DNA of 64,000 nt, taken from contig OZ023184.1 of NCBI GenBank assembly GCA_963995505.1, positions 62,001 through 126,000 of the forward strand. The letters are read 5' to 3'. Below, one piece after another: positions 34,160 through 46,117 of the stretch. Source of the stretch: Hypericum androsaemum. Taxonomy: Eukaryota > Streptophyta > Magnoliopsida > Malpighiales > Hypericaceae. A program made the position numbers and the translations under genes. The number at the start of each line of letters is the position of its first letter. Within the stretch, counting starts at the first letter, position 1. Below the pieces are notes generated by a model, which saw only the letters and a list, made by a program, of their open reading frames with translations, was not told the DNA's origin and did no database searches.

Positions 34160-35472
34160 ATGATGATAAAACTGCTACCTTTTTATTTTATTTCTCCTGT
34201 TATCTTATCTCTCAAGCTTCTGAATCCTAAAATCCATGTACTTCTGAATTCATCCATCCATTACTCTCAGGAGCTGAGCATCCAACTGTCTATACTTCTA
34301 GGTTTGAGATTATGGTCATTGTTGTACCCCTACGATTCCAACTTAGTTGATGAATCTTGGTTAGGGGACCCTTTGTCCCCTCGTTTATATCAAACTTAGC
34401 AAGGTCATTGATGAGAAGAGTTTGCATTCGAAGAATGAGTTTTGGCACGGAATCCAGTTTTGCATTCTTGGCCCTCTTTGTATAGCCGGGAAATTCTTTC
34501 CGGGTTCAAACCAACGTCAGAAATGTCTGCAATTGCTCTTTTGAGCCAATTGCTGTAGAAATCCTAGGTTCCCGGGGTGTATATGTAATTAAATTCTTGT
34601 AACTTGGAGGCGGAAAAGAACTTCGTCCTCGCGGTGCATTCGATGGTACTTTTTCTCTGGTGTGATTTTTTTTCCCAATGAATTTTGCTGTTTTGCCTCT
34701 CTTGAAAACCGTAAAGTCAGCATGGTCAACCTTTGAAAACTTTCTTGACCACACAACGAAACTGAGACCCCCGTCTGTAGAATTCACAAATTTTGGAATG
34801 GTCGAAGAAAAAAGAAAAGGCCGGACATCTAACGTTTGGTGTAGGGGAGAAATCAAAGCGTAATTGGCCACTTGCCTTTTTTTTTGTGTGATCAGAATTA
34901 AAGATTCTTCCTAAAAAGGGAATCAAGATTCGTTGTTGTGAAGACACCGGTGTTAAAAGTAATCAAATCGCAATTGGCCACTCCTAATTCTTTTAGAAGG
35001 CATTTGTAATACTGCGTGTTAAAAAGGTTCAAGTATTTAATTATAATATTTATATCAACAAAGTAGACATTTTTTTCTAATAAATATTACGAAAGAATTT
35101 AAAATTTAAACGAAAAAATTTATAGATAAAAGAATCGTGTTGATTCGTTGAACAACTCGTTAGATAACTTAACTAAAAGAAAAAAGAATCGATGTCGTGA
35201 AGGCAGCGGGGGTTAAAAGTAAACAAATCGTAATGTATTGGCCGTTCCTATGTAGAAAAAGCATAATTGGTTACTTGCAAGCTCCAAAATAGAGACTAGT
35301 CCACCAATTACTCGAACGACAAATTGGCATCCAATAATAGAGAGAATGAGAGGACCCCACATATTACCCCCTCAGGGCCTAAACCAAAAAGAAATGAAGA
35401 TATAAAGCCCCCTTAAGGGTGGGGGTGGGGGAGATCATCAACAGAAAGGAGAAAGGAGAAAGGAGAAGAAAC
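34160..35472. other. 3' flank of LCYB and intergenic DNA with short repeats
   Basis: A 24-base piece of the LCYB coding end (34077-34100) recurs at 34292-34315 in the 3' flank. A second pair, around GTTAAAAGTAATCAAATCGCAAT (34953) and GTTAAAAGTAAACAAATCGTAAT (35212), forms a diverged duplication about 260 bases apart. A minus-strand frame at 34506-34871 has no recognisable features. Confidence 0.5.
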
Positions 35473-36479
35473 ATGGCAAAGTTGTTCATTAAGCAAGCGA
35501 AGCAATACGCGGAGGCGAGACCAAGTTACCCACAAGAGCTCTTCCAATACATTGCATCCAAGACACCGCTTCACGACCTTGCTTGGGATGTTGGCACCGG
35601 CAGTGGCCAAGCTGCTATGGCTGTGAGTTTCTTTCTTTTCTTTTTTAAATCTCCTTCTTTCTCCCAATAAATATCGTTGATTTGAGCCGAAAGAGAAAAC
35701 ATGACAAACCCCTCCTAACAATTAAGTATCTAACATTATTATGCTTCCAAAGACCCGAACTCGAGACTTGGTTAAACTATTAGAATCTCGCTCTAATCCA
35801 ATAAAATAAATGGTTTCAGCTGGCAGGAGTGTACAAGAATGTAATAGGCACGGACACGAGCGCGAAGCTGCTCGAGTTGGCGCCAAAGCTCCCAAATGTG
35901 CGCTACCAGCTTACTCCTCCAGTGATTCCAATGTCCGAACTGGAAAAGCTCGTGCCGGGGGAATCCACTGTGGACCTGGTGACAGTTGCTCAAGCTATGC
36001 ATTGGTTTGACCTCCCCAGGTTCTACCACCAGGTCAAATGGGTGCTTAAGAAACCGGACGGAGTCATTGCAGCTTGGTGTTACACCACACCAGAAGTCAA
36101 CGACTCGGTTGATGCAGTGTTCAACCCTTTTTACAAGATCGATTCGGGTCCGTTTTGGGAACCAGAGAGGAAACTGGTGGATGACAAGTTCACGAGCATC
36201 GATTTCCCGTTCGAGACAGTGGAGGGAGCTGATCATACCGGGCCTTTCAGGTTTGAAACTCAGCGAGTCATGGATTTGGATGGCTATTTTACTTATATCA
36301 GGTCATGGTCTTCCTATCAAACGGCCAAGGGAAAAGGAGTTGATCTACTGGGAGAGGCCGTGGTTCGAGATTTTGAGCGTGCGTGGAATGAAGATGGACA
36401 AGAAAAGAAGATTGTCAAGTTCCCTGTTTATTTGAGGATTGGTAGGGTGGGATGCGCACAAGACAGCTCCTTGAATTAA
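35473..36479 (+). CDS. SAM-dependent class I methyltransferase (Methyltransf_11 type, 269 residues)
   Basis: Two exons: 35473-35622 and 35820-36479, phase 0 (ATGGCT|GTGAGT, then TTTCAG|CTGGCA). The SAM-binding motif I is DVGTGSGQAA at residues 39-48, followed by a GTDTSAKLLE acidic-loop motif and VDLVTVAQAMHWFD (motif post-II). The N-terminus AKQYAEARPSYPQELFQYIA is typical of the plant family annotated as putative methyltransferase DDB_G0268948-like and related to yeast trans-aconitate-type enzymes. The substrate is unknown; no targeting signal is seen, so it is probably cytosolic. The start chosen is the ATG directly before AKLFIKQAKQY, preceded by an A-rich leader. Confidence 0.9.
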
Positions 36480-38039
36480 CCTTTCAGGAATGACTTTCAT
36501 TTGACCTTGAGGAAGGACACTCTGCAACAATGTTGTCTAAATTTGAAAGGTTGGCTATATTGTAAGAAACTAAGTTTGTATTTTTCGCCTAATCAAAAAT
36601 TTATATACACTCTTTCCAAGTATTTATCGAGTGATTAAAAGATGTTTATCAAATGTCCGGCTGTAGTAACATGAAGTACTTATTTTAATACAGAGGTCAA
36701 ACATAACCAAATGTGACCAATGGTATCCAACAATGATCATACAAATCAAGTTAGTTTAATATACACACATAAAACACACAATCCTCGAATATCACACACT
36801 AAGACAAAACCGACTTACAATGATAGTGCTAGTTCCTCTTTTTATATAGATTCGTAATTCCAAAAAATGGATTGTGCAGACAACTCTAAGAACCTCCAAA
36901 CCAGATCATCATTATACAAAAACTTGCTGAATGTGTTGGGAACAAACTCACAAAATTTAACTCTAATCGGACAAGATTTTACCAACAACGAGGGCTGCTC
37001 TTTTAATCCGAGATTACTCTTTCTCCTCCAGAAGTATATTGCGCAAATAATCTTAAATATTATTTGTTTTCATTTCTTTCTTTTGAATGTTTCTTGGTCA
37101 ATTAGATCTTAATCTTGTGATACATTATGGTAGTGAATTATTATGCAAAGAACATCCTACTGCATTATGCAAAATGCAGAGACTAATTGCTACAAACCGC
37201 CAGACCTCATAAACTAGGTGCATTGACTCTATTTTTAATTGGTTAAGGTCAAATTATCTTTAACATTGTTGGAGCACCGCATGAGTGACTATGTTCGTTT
37301 TCTAAAATATCACACGCTAGAAAGTTGTCTATTTTACTGAATTTAAAGACCTCTAAATGTGTTGTCCAGACATATTAATCGGACCAAGTGGTATTCAACT
37401 GAAATTAATCTTAAGAGCAACACAGAAGTCAATTTCTTAACCCTTAATCCACATTATTTCCTGCCGACGACTCTGCCAAAGACCCATTTCACCAGGTTGG
37501 GCCGTCGCACTCTACACAGAAGTCAATTTCTTAGCCGTTAATCCTTGGGGCAATGTTTCTCTCTACGCCACCGTACTGGTAGATTTATATATTTTTTCAA
37601 TAAAATTACAATATGTAAAAGTATTGAGATGTATAAAACAAAAAATTCTCTCATGATAACATTTCATCTATGATCTAATGTGAAATAATTGTTGCTTAAT
37701 TTTAAACTCGTTTCCGCCTAGATTTTCTCCGGTTATGACAATCATATCGCGGCCTCCCGAAATGCCCCATAGTCAAGCATTTATGCTGAATAATTGATAT
37801 ATCACCAGCTTAAGTTTATCTAAGTGATAAAAATTTGGATTTTTAATGAAAATATAATTCTATTTCTTACCCTATCCTAACTTACAGGGGACAGATTTTA
37901 TAAGAACAAAATTGATACGGGGAGGCAGCTAGAGTTGAGTTTGATTCATTTTACAGATTGACAACAGCACAATAGTGGGAAATAAAGTCTTTCCACTTAA
38001 AAGGTACTCGATAATAAACAGAAATTTAATTTAAAATAT
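36480..38039. other. Intergenic, nothing recognised
   Basis: AT-rich DNA without coding evidence. An 81-codon frame at 36867-37112 lacks motifs. A 19-base sequence, CACAGAAGTCAATTTCTTA, occurs twice (about 37420 and 37515), suggesting a small local duplication. Confidence 0.45.
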
Positions 38040-39369
38040 GGGTAAATTACTCTCGGGTCTATAGAGTATGGTTAAATCTACGATTGCATCCCCATATTTG
38101 GTACATGATTTTTTCGTTACTGTGTCTGGATTTATTATACTCTCGGGTCCCTAACTGACGTCATCCATTTTGTTTCCTTTTTTGTCATTGAAATAACAAA
38201 AATACTCTACAAAAACACAAAAAAGTTCATCTCCTTGCTCTCGCTCGTCCCCTTCTCACTGACAGTGACTTAACACCAATTCCGATTGAAAAATAGCAGT
38301 TCTGGAAGCAGAAAATACACTTCAAGGTTCCATCATCGACTTCAAGAACAACTCAGTTGGATTTACACTAGAACACGAGTTGTACCCTCCGCGAAGAGGA
38401 GTTGTACCCTCTAGCCGTTCTTCTCCTCTCCCCTCCTGTCGTTCTTCCCCCTCATCGGCGAAGAAGAGCTGTACCCTTCGGTCAATGCCAAAACAACGAT
38501 AGTCAGCACCGGCGTTGGAGCCGCCCTGTTCCTCCCATTTCTTGTCCTTAAATTCTACCGCCTCACGTCCTCCTCTTTTGCCGCAGACCCTCTCTGGCAC
38601 CGGCGTCACCTCGTCATCCTCTGCTTCATCCTCGTCGTCATTCTCATCGGAAACCCCCTCTCAAAACATCGCGACCTTCATCTGCTCCGCAGCTGTCTTC
38701 AGATCGAACATGATCTTCTCCCTCACCACGTCGATCACCTCCTCATTCAGATCGAACATGAGCTCAACGACAAGACCTAGATGGTACCTTCTTTGTTGCT
38801 CGCTGAGGATTTGGCAGTTTTTGATTCTGTCTCGAATTCTTTAGGGTTTTGTTGTTATAACATTATTCAATGTGTTGGTTTTATTTTGTGTGGATGTATA
38901 GAGGAGGGAAGATTTGCTCGATGGTTCATTTGAAGTTGCTCTGGGCCAACAATTGGTAATGTATTTTTGCTCAGAATTCACCGGAGAAGATGACCAAAAG
39001 TTGGTGTTCGCTGGAACAGATGACATGAGGCTTAGGTTGGCCGGACAAGGGTATACATGTGAAAAAGTAAAAAAAAAGTGGATGACATCAGCGAGGGACC
39101 CGAGAGTAGGCACGAAATTCACTTATTTTATTCCGTCCAGGAGAGGGGCAATAGAGTCAAAATGCATGTGCGCGTTGGAACCACAAAAAGGAACCCCCGT
39201 GTGTGATTGTATTTAATGCTTGTGTGCGTTGGAACCACAAAAAGAAAACTCATTGTGTCATGACATTTAATAAGTGTGTCCGGGTATTTAATGCGCATGT
39301 CAGAATATTAAATAAATATTTTTTATTACAAATATTATTAAATATTAATTAGACATGTATTTTATTGTT

Positions 39370-39740
39370 AGTGGGCATGCCATTTTATCCTAAATGGACC
39401 TGCCATTTTATAGTAATCGGCCTGCCATATATTCACAACCGGATATACCATTTATTCATAAACTGGCTTGCCATTTTATTATAACCGGGCATGCCATTTT
39501 AACGTAACCGGACATGTTATTTTATCGTAACCAGATCTGCCATTTGGTCATAAGTGAACATGTCATTTTATTGTAAGTGGGTATGCTATTTTATCATAAA
39601 CGGACTTGTCATTTAGTCATAATCAGGCATGTCATTTTATCGTAATAATGCCTACTATTTGAACATAACCTGACCTACCATTTGAACATAAATGGACATA
39701 CCATTAGACATAACTCAGCATGTCATTTTAACATAAGCTT
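39370..39740. repeat. Degenerate minisatellite, unit about 28 bp
   Basis: About thirteen degenerate copies of a unit like ATAACCGGACATGCCATTTT run head to tail. The ATGCCATTTT core varies least. The array lies inside the MULE at 38040-40775. Confidence 0.75.
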
Positions 39741-39794
39741 CCAGTCACTTGATACTCGATCAACTCTTGAATTCAAATAAATTTTTGACATCCT

Positions 39795-40260
39795 TGCACT
39801 CTAAATTGGGAGAAGTTATAAACTTCAAAGTTGCAGATATATGTCTCAGCTTCACAGCAACTTGAATCACCTCAATCGAACTCCAGAGTAAGAAGTTGTG
39901 ACTCTCCAACCAAAATTTTTTTATTGCAACTCAATCAACTATTGACTTCAAATAAATTTTTTACATCTTTATACTCCGAATTTGGAGAAATCATAAACTT
40001 CAAAGTTGTAGATAAACGTCTCTGTTTTGCATAGCAACTTCAATTACCTCAAACAGACTCTAAAGTAAGAAGTTCTGACTCCCCAACTGAAATCTATTGA
40101 TCGTAACTTGGTCAACTCTTGATTTCAAGCATATTTTCAACATCCTTACACTCAAAATATGGAGAAGTTATAAATTACAAAGTTGTAGGTATACGTCTCA
40201 GTTTTACACAATAACTTGAATCATCTCAATCGGACTCCGGAATAAGAACTTGAGGCTCCC
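39795..40260 (+). repeat. About 175-bp tandem repeats with AAAGTTGTAGAT core
   Basis: Units begin near 39812, 39987 and 40164 (spacing 175 and 177). Each holds GAAGTTATAAACTTCAAAGT-like, GTCTCAGTTTT-like and CTCAATCGGACTCC-like segments in this order. The same unit is present at 31040-31560 and 57240-57375. Confidence 0.75.
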
Positions 40261-40966
40261 TAACCGAAACCTGTCGACTACTTCTCACCGTCGCCGCTTC
40301 TTCACAATCAGACTCCGGCCTGCTCCTTGTCGGCGTCGGAGTGGTGGTCAACATTGAGGTTGGGTCACCGGAAGGTGCAAGGGGAAGAGGAGGTGATAGC
40401 CAGACTTAACAACGACGAGGATCTGTGAACTTTAGGATTGGGAGGGATAGAGAGATGTGAGGGGGAGGAAGGAGACGGGGAAGAATGGGAGAGGAGAGAG
40501 AAAAGGAAAGATAAAAAGTGAGAGGATAAAAGACGAAAAATACCCTCGGATAATTACAACTGTCAGATCTCTGACGCGCCTAGTCATCAAGATCAAAGGG
40601 TCATATTAAATCATGTACGGTACGGAGTCCCCCTATTAGATTCCGTTCCAAATCCACGGTCCCCCGAGAGTACAATAAAAGCAAGCAAACATAGAGGACG
40701 GGAAAATCATTTACCAAACACGGGGGACCTAATCATAGATTTAACCATACACGGAGACATGAGAGTAATTTACCAAAAAAATATTGATATATGAAATTTT
40801 GATCGGGGAGTTTATTCTTAAAAAAAATTGAAGTTAATCCGATTTATAATTCCTCGGAGAAAAAGGGAAAAAACGGTAGAACAAAATTTGGCCGACCCAA
40901 CCCCCATAGAAACTCGAAACAGAATCTTGGCGAAAGAAATCAGAAACGAAGAAAATAGAAGCGAAA

Positions 40967-43537
40967 ATGAACCAGTTGATCGAGTCGGTGTCGTCCTTCT
41001 TCTCCGTGGGAGACCAGATCCCGTGGTGCGACCGCGACATCATCATCGTAAGCTTATTATTATTATTTTTTCTTCTTTGTCGTGGATTGTTGGTTGGTTG
41101 TTTTGGTGTGAATTGAAGTTATCTTGGATTGTGTGGGTTGGATTCCAAGGGGTGCGAGAGAGAAGTGGCGGAAGCTGGGAAAGAAGGGTCCGATGAGCTT
41201 AAGAAGGACAGCATAATGAGGCTTTCGTGGGCCCTTGTTCACTCCAGGCAACCCGAGGATGTCCAGCGCGGCATCGCCATGCTTCAAGGTCTTTTACCCC
41301 CTCCCTTATCGGACTTCTCAATCCCTTTAAGCTGTTTTTGCTGTGTTGGTTTGAGATTAGATTGAACTTGATTGTGGGCGTCTTGGATTGTATCTCCACT
41401 CTGCTACGAGTCGTGTAACTCTTCTGTTTGTCTAGCGTTTTGCATGTGTAGATAGCGGATTGAGGCTATCTGCTCGTTTGGTCAACAATGAATGAATTGC
41501 TGCAACGCCTAGTCATGTATGTAATATGCTGATTTGCTATCTGCAATATGTTGTGCCAAATTCATCTGATTTTCTTTTCATCTGTTTAGTTAAACCTAAT
41601 TGAGGCCATGGAGGGCAATCCTTCCTTGTATCTGAGATGCTAGCTTGGTTAACTAACCTGTGTTTATCAAATACCCCGCAGCATTTCATTTGCTTATTTA
41701 TGTGTTTCGTTATCTGCACAGAATGTGCTGAGCTTAGGAATAATCATTCCATCTTTGCAGCTTCTTTGGCCAATATTACCTCACCGTTGCAAGAACGAGA
41801 GAAACTTTACCTTCTGGCTGTTGGCTATTACAGAAGTGGCGACTATTCCAGGAGCCGCCAGCTTGTGGAGCAATGCCTGCAGGTTCTCTCTCTCCGTCTT
41901 TCTCTCTAAAGATTATTTTTATGCTGTAATAGAAACTGCATCTTTTGTTCTGTATATGCTTCCTTATTGTATCGGAAATCGAGATCGTTGAAGCATGTTT
42001 GATTGATTGTAACACTTTTTAAATCACACTACCCATCTCTTAGATATCACATGAACAGAATAACTCAGGGAAAAAACTATCATAAATCAAACTCAAACTT
42101 TTCATCAATCTCTACTTTCTATCCAACAAAGAAAGCAATGTTATTTTAAGGAATTCTATTATTGATGACAATGAGATGATTCATAGTCATAAACATTACA
42201 CATTGGAATCACATATCAGTGATGTGTTTGTCTCTCTTTTCTTTAGCCCTTCATTTCATTTGTCGGTATAATTTTCTTTTTTCTGATTGCCCAAAATCAT
42301 TTTGATTATTTTAGGAAAAGATTCAATTGCTAAAATGATATAATTACTATATCATATCTTGACTGCTTTTTTTCATCCAGATGATGTGAAGCGATAGGTT
42401 GGTTAGTAATTAGGAACTTTTGTAGCTCATAGTTTGGGTTAGTCTGATTGTTTCATGGTGACCCTAAGTGAAAAACCATTGAGTCACTCACTAAGCATGG
42501 AAGTATAATATATTCAATTGTGATGAATCAAATTTTTATATAACCCTATGTTTATTTTAAGAATGTATTCCTAAAATACATGACAGCAGGTGAACTAAAC
42601 ATGACCGTAGTTTCTTGTTGCTAAACACACAATTCTCGCAGTTTTATGTTAAAGTTCTTGGCCCTAGCTTTTACCAAGTCTGTTCAGCAATCAGCCCACT
42701 TCTCTTCTATTCCATTGCCTTATATTATCATTTGAGGATTCTGACTCATTATGATACTTTTGCTCTCTTTGTTGCTTTCCATTCAGCTTTCCAGTTCGTA
42801 TCAGAAACTTAGTTTGTGCTGCTGCTATTTTCTCGAACCTCAGGATTCTTTGTTCCTTTCATCAGGCTTTGTTTTTAAGCCACAATGTTCTTGAACACTA
42901 GTTTGTTACCTTTCTACCGTCTCCCCTTGATTCTTTCCGAACTCAGCGTTTAAGCTTTTCTAATCATAATTTGACTGCTAAAAATAGTGACACTCTTCTA
43001 TTCTTGCTCGTATTTGTTATCAACCCTTCCATTGTCATCGCTTAACCATCATGTGTGTCCATAAGTGAATAAATTTCTCTCACATTTCTCCTTTTTGGAA
43101 CATATTTATTATTTTAATCTTATACAGGTATCTGCTAACTGCAATTGTTAATTTTTATAGCTTTCCACTCAGATCACCAAGGACTGGAAATCTGAGGTAT
43201 ATAAGCTTTTGTAATATGTTGAGGTTTGGTTATTTATTTTGTTGCTTCTGCTCTGGCAGATTGCACCAGACTGGAGGCAGGCTTTGGCCCTCAAGAAGAC
43301 AATTGAAGATAAAATTGCTAAAGGTAATTCTTAAAATGGTGAACTCCACTCTATTGTAAGCGTTATATAGCAATGGCCTGAAAAGAGGCTAGTTTTGTTA
43401 CTTTCGGTTGTTTCGGGCTAAGAACATTCGGCTGGTTTTCTTCAAATGCAGATGGTGTTATTGGGATAGGTATCACTGCCACTGCCGTAGGACTTATAGC
43501 GGGTGGTATCGCTGCAGCTTTGGCACGAAAGAAATGA
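40967..43537 (+). CDS. FIS1A: FIS1-type mitochondrial/peroxisomal fission protein (163 residues)
   Basis: FIS1 is a tail-anchored adaptor on the outer membrane of mitochondria and on peroxisomes that supports dynamin-driven fission. Five exons: 40967-41047, 41150-41288, 41761-41882, 43260-43323, 43452-43537; phases fit and the sum is 492 bases. The N-terminal helix SFFSVGDQIPWCDRD is followed by the TPR-like core: LMRLSWALVHSR-type (here IMRLSWALVHSRQ), DVQRGIAML, EKLYLLAVGYYRSGDYSRSR and DWRQALALKK. The C-terminus VIGIGITATAVGLIAGGIAAAL is the membrane anchor followed by ARKK. The length is close to Arabidopsis FIS1A (BIGYIN, 167 residues). Intron 3 is 1.38 kb without a clear element. Confidence 0.93.
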
Positions 43538-44559
43538 GAGAAACCATCACCTTGATGTGAACTTGAAGGAGGTTTAAACAATGAATTGTCGAGCTTGAAA
43601 CTAGAGAAATACGAGTTTGCTTGTCTCTCTTCCCTTCATCTCATTGTGATAGGTTTTCGGTCAAGTCCAACCTAATATGGTATCTTAGTTTTTTTTTTCC
43701 TGCCGTGGATAAATAGTAATTCGCTGAATTTTAGTACTCTGCATATAATAGTCAACCTGGTACGGAAGAAACATTTCTTGTGATTCATGTTAACGATATG
43801 CTTTTCTTCTGCTGATCGACAGTTGGTTCTTTATCTTATTGTCACATTTAAAGCTCAAGATTGCTAGTTCTTGGTGAAATTTTTAAAAGGTTTTTTTTGG
43901 AGAAAATTTTAAAAGGTTTAGGGTTTGGGTTTTTCTACATATTTAATATTCAAATTCTGAGTTTGTAGTTTCTTATTCTTATTGTATATTAGTTTGTTAA
44001 TCGTATCAATTATACTTCGATTTCATGGTATACAACATTCAAGTTTTCGAACAACGTTTTTGAATACAATCTAAAAGGAAAGTGAACCTTGTAGGTCCTT
44101 TATAAATCAATCTTGCAAATGATGCAATAACTATGGTTGGATTGGAGTATTGTAAAATAACAAAATGAGTCGCACGCAACCACATAAAGCTTATCTTAAC
44201 GCCAAGGAATCTTTTTCCGTTCGGGCAAAAAAAACTTGACGACGCAAGTCAGGTTGTAGATTGGTATAAACCAAAAACGTACCGAGGCAAAGGAAACTGG
44301 GTCCAAGATTTGAGGCAGATGACAATTGTTAACCCTGAGAAAGCTCCAGCGAAGCCAAAACTCGGATTAAATGTAGTAACCTTGTATTCCATCGTGTTCA
44401 AAGAGACAACCAAGTTGTACTCATCATCTTAAACAACGTGGGACAAAAATCTTAGTGGCAGCTAATTACACTTTGACAAAATAGCAACAAGAAACATGAA
44501 AATGAGGACCAGATTGCTCCTAATCACGAGCAGCAAGAAGCCACAGATACACTCACTAA
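43538..44559. other. Convergent intergenic region between FIS1 and the glutaredoxin-like gene
   Basis: This holds the 3' UTRs of two genes that face each other. It is AT-rich, and no further gene or repeat is recognised. Confidence 0.5.
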
Positions 44560-45687
44560 TCACGAGCAGCAAGCGGGGCACCGGATCAACCCGTTCTCAT
44601 TGCAACTGGGGCACCTCCTGAGTTGCTCTTCCTCCTCATCGAACACCCTCCTGCTCCCATAACAGTTGAGACAAGGCACAAACCGCGCATCTCCACAGCT
44701 ATCACAGACCAAACCAGGAGCTTGAACTGGAAACCCTTTCAATAGCTTGGCCAACCCACCATCCTCATTGAGCTGCCTAATATCCTCCACTCCACCAATA
44801 TGGTTTCCCCTAACAAACACTTGAGGCAGACTAAAGGGCTGCTTCCCTTTAAGCGCTCCCTGCAACTCCTTCCTAAATGCAGAGTCCATTGAGATGTCCC
44901 TCTCATCGACAGGAACACGAAACCCCCTAAGTATCATCCTCACCAAGCAACAGTCCTCGTACGTCTGCCTAATCCCTCTCAAGCTAGTGAAGTAGACCAC
45001 AACCTTGTGCTCCGTATTAGGAAGAGAGATCCCATTGACTAAAGAGCTAGTAGTTATAGGACTAGATCCCATTGACCTTACCCCCAAGTGTCTGGAAGAC
45101 AAGGCATGCCTATAACTGGAGGCCACATTGGGGTCCATTGAGGAAAGCAACGACTCCTCGGACAAATGCTTCCACAAAGGCCTCGACTTGGCCGAATCCT
45201 TGTTGAGGCACCCATCGGGACCCAGGTGGTGGAAAAGGCAGGGCCTCACATCGGAAAGCAACGATCTTTCCGTTAAAGGCTCGATCTTTTGGAAACCCAT
45301 CTCGATTCCTTCCTCCTCTAGGCCGTCCATGAGCTCCCAGGCGTTGATCATGGAGTCGGGAGAGCCAGGTGGTGGGTGTGGAGTGGGGTCGTGGTCGGCG
45401 GTGAGGCGGAGGGAGCCGTAGGTGGTAGAAGTGAGGGAGACAAGGTGATGGGAGTCGCCTTTGCCGGAAGGAGGGTGGTGGACTAGTGGGGTGTTGAGGG
45501 AAATAGCTCTCCGACGCGAGGTTGCTGGTAAAGGGGAGGAGCATTGGGAAGAGAGTTTATTATCCTCCATGGACAAAGGAGGAGAATAGGGAAATGGATT
45601 ATTATTATTATTATTATTATTAATATCTTCTTCTTCTTCTGGGTTCGTGGACTGGAAATTGCTGGGTCGTGAAGCTGAGCAGCCCAT
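44560..45687 (-). CDS. Glutaredoxin-domain protein with C-terminal CxxC array (375 residues)
   Basis: A single-exon gene of the plant glutaredoxin family relatives with a long disordered N-terminus. MGCSAS at the start fits N-myristoylation (Gly2) and palmitoylation (Cys3), so plasma-membrane attachment is possible. An Asn run (about 22-30) comes from an ATT triplet repeat. The glutaredoxin-like fold spans about 227-325 (KVVVYFTSLRGIRQTYEDC, then LPQVFVRGNHIGGVEDI). The usual catalytic CPYC/CxxS at the N-terminal active site is replaced by SLRGIRQTYEDC, so classical redox catalysis is unlikely. The C-terminus has four CxxC pairs (328/331, 339/342, 359/362, 370/373), probably zinc-binding. The function is unknown; the family is well defined. 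Confidence 0.92.
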   Translation of the reverse strand: MGCSASRPSNFQSTNPEEEEDINNNNNNNNPFPYSPPLSMEDNKLSSQCSSPLPATSRRRAISLNTPLVHHPPSGKGDSHHLVSLTSTTYGSLRLTADHDPTPHPPPGSPDSMINAWELMDGLEEEGIEMGFQKIEPLTERSLLSDVRPCLFHHLGPDGCLNKDSAKSRPLWKHLSEESLLSSMDPNVASSYRHALSSRHLGVRSMGSSPITTSSLVNGISLPNTEHKVVVYFTSLRGIRQTYEDCCLVRMILRGFRVPVDERDISMDSAFRKELQGALKGKQPFSLPQVFVRGNHIGGVEDIRQLNEDGGLAKLLKGFPVQAPGLVCDSCGDARFVPCLNCYGSRRVFDEEEEQLRRCPSCNENGLIRCPACCS

Positions 45688-46117
45688 TAATCTCTCCTCC
45701 CCGACAAAAAAGATTTCAAAGAGGGGATTTGCTCTTTAACAAACTTCTCTTTCCTTTTAATTTGGTTGAAAGAGCGATGGCGAGGGAGAAACAGATAGAT
45801 AGTGAGAAGGAATAGAATAGGTTGGGTTGTGGGGGAAGGAAGGAGGAGGGAGAGAGCTTTCAAGGTAGCTGCGGATGGCAAGTGATATCATTAATGCTAC
45901 TTTCAAGGGAGAGACTTTTATTTATATTTTAATTGGTTTATAATGTCATGTTCAAATAATAATACAGATTCGAGTCGGATAAATTTTTATAAGATTATAA
46001 AATTGTGTCAATAAATATTTAAGTTTTATTTCAATAATTCAAATTTGATATTTAATTAAATTAAAATAATATATTTATTAGTAAATTTAACTAATGGCTG
46101 GTAAACCTTTCTTTATA
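45688..46117 (-). promoter_or_regulatory. Upstream region of the glutaredoxin-like gene
   Basis: A CT/GA-rich leader-like part (45690-45880) is followed by very AT-rich DNA up to the adjacent MULE end at 46118. No confident promoter element was identified. Confidence 0.35.

Larger units (their letters stand above)
38040..40775. mobile_element. Non-autonomous MULE (family A) enlarged by tandem repeats
   Basis: Left end GGGTAAATTACTCTCGGGTC; the complement of the right end reads TGGTAAATTACTCTCATGTC. Similarity continues for about 115 bases (GTATGGTTAAATCTACGATT). The flanks TTAAAATAT (38031-38039) and AAAAAATAT (40776-40784) match at 7 of 9. A third partial end copy (GATGACATCAGCGAGGGACC) lies inside at about 39083, so a shorter element may have taken in 1.5 kb of repeats. 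It holds no transposase, and the short frames at 38322-39216 are not recognised. Confidence 0.75.

Noticed and set aside
34506..34947. 121- and 73-codon minus-strand frames near LCYB
   Set aside because: No family similarity, no leader or splice context; probably chance frames.
36867..37112. 81-codon plus-strand frame
   Set aside because: No recognisable motif and AT-rich composition; no flanking gene structure.
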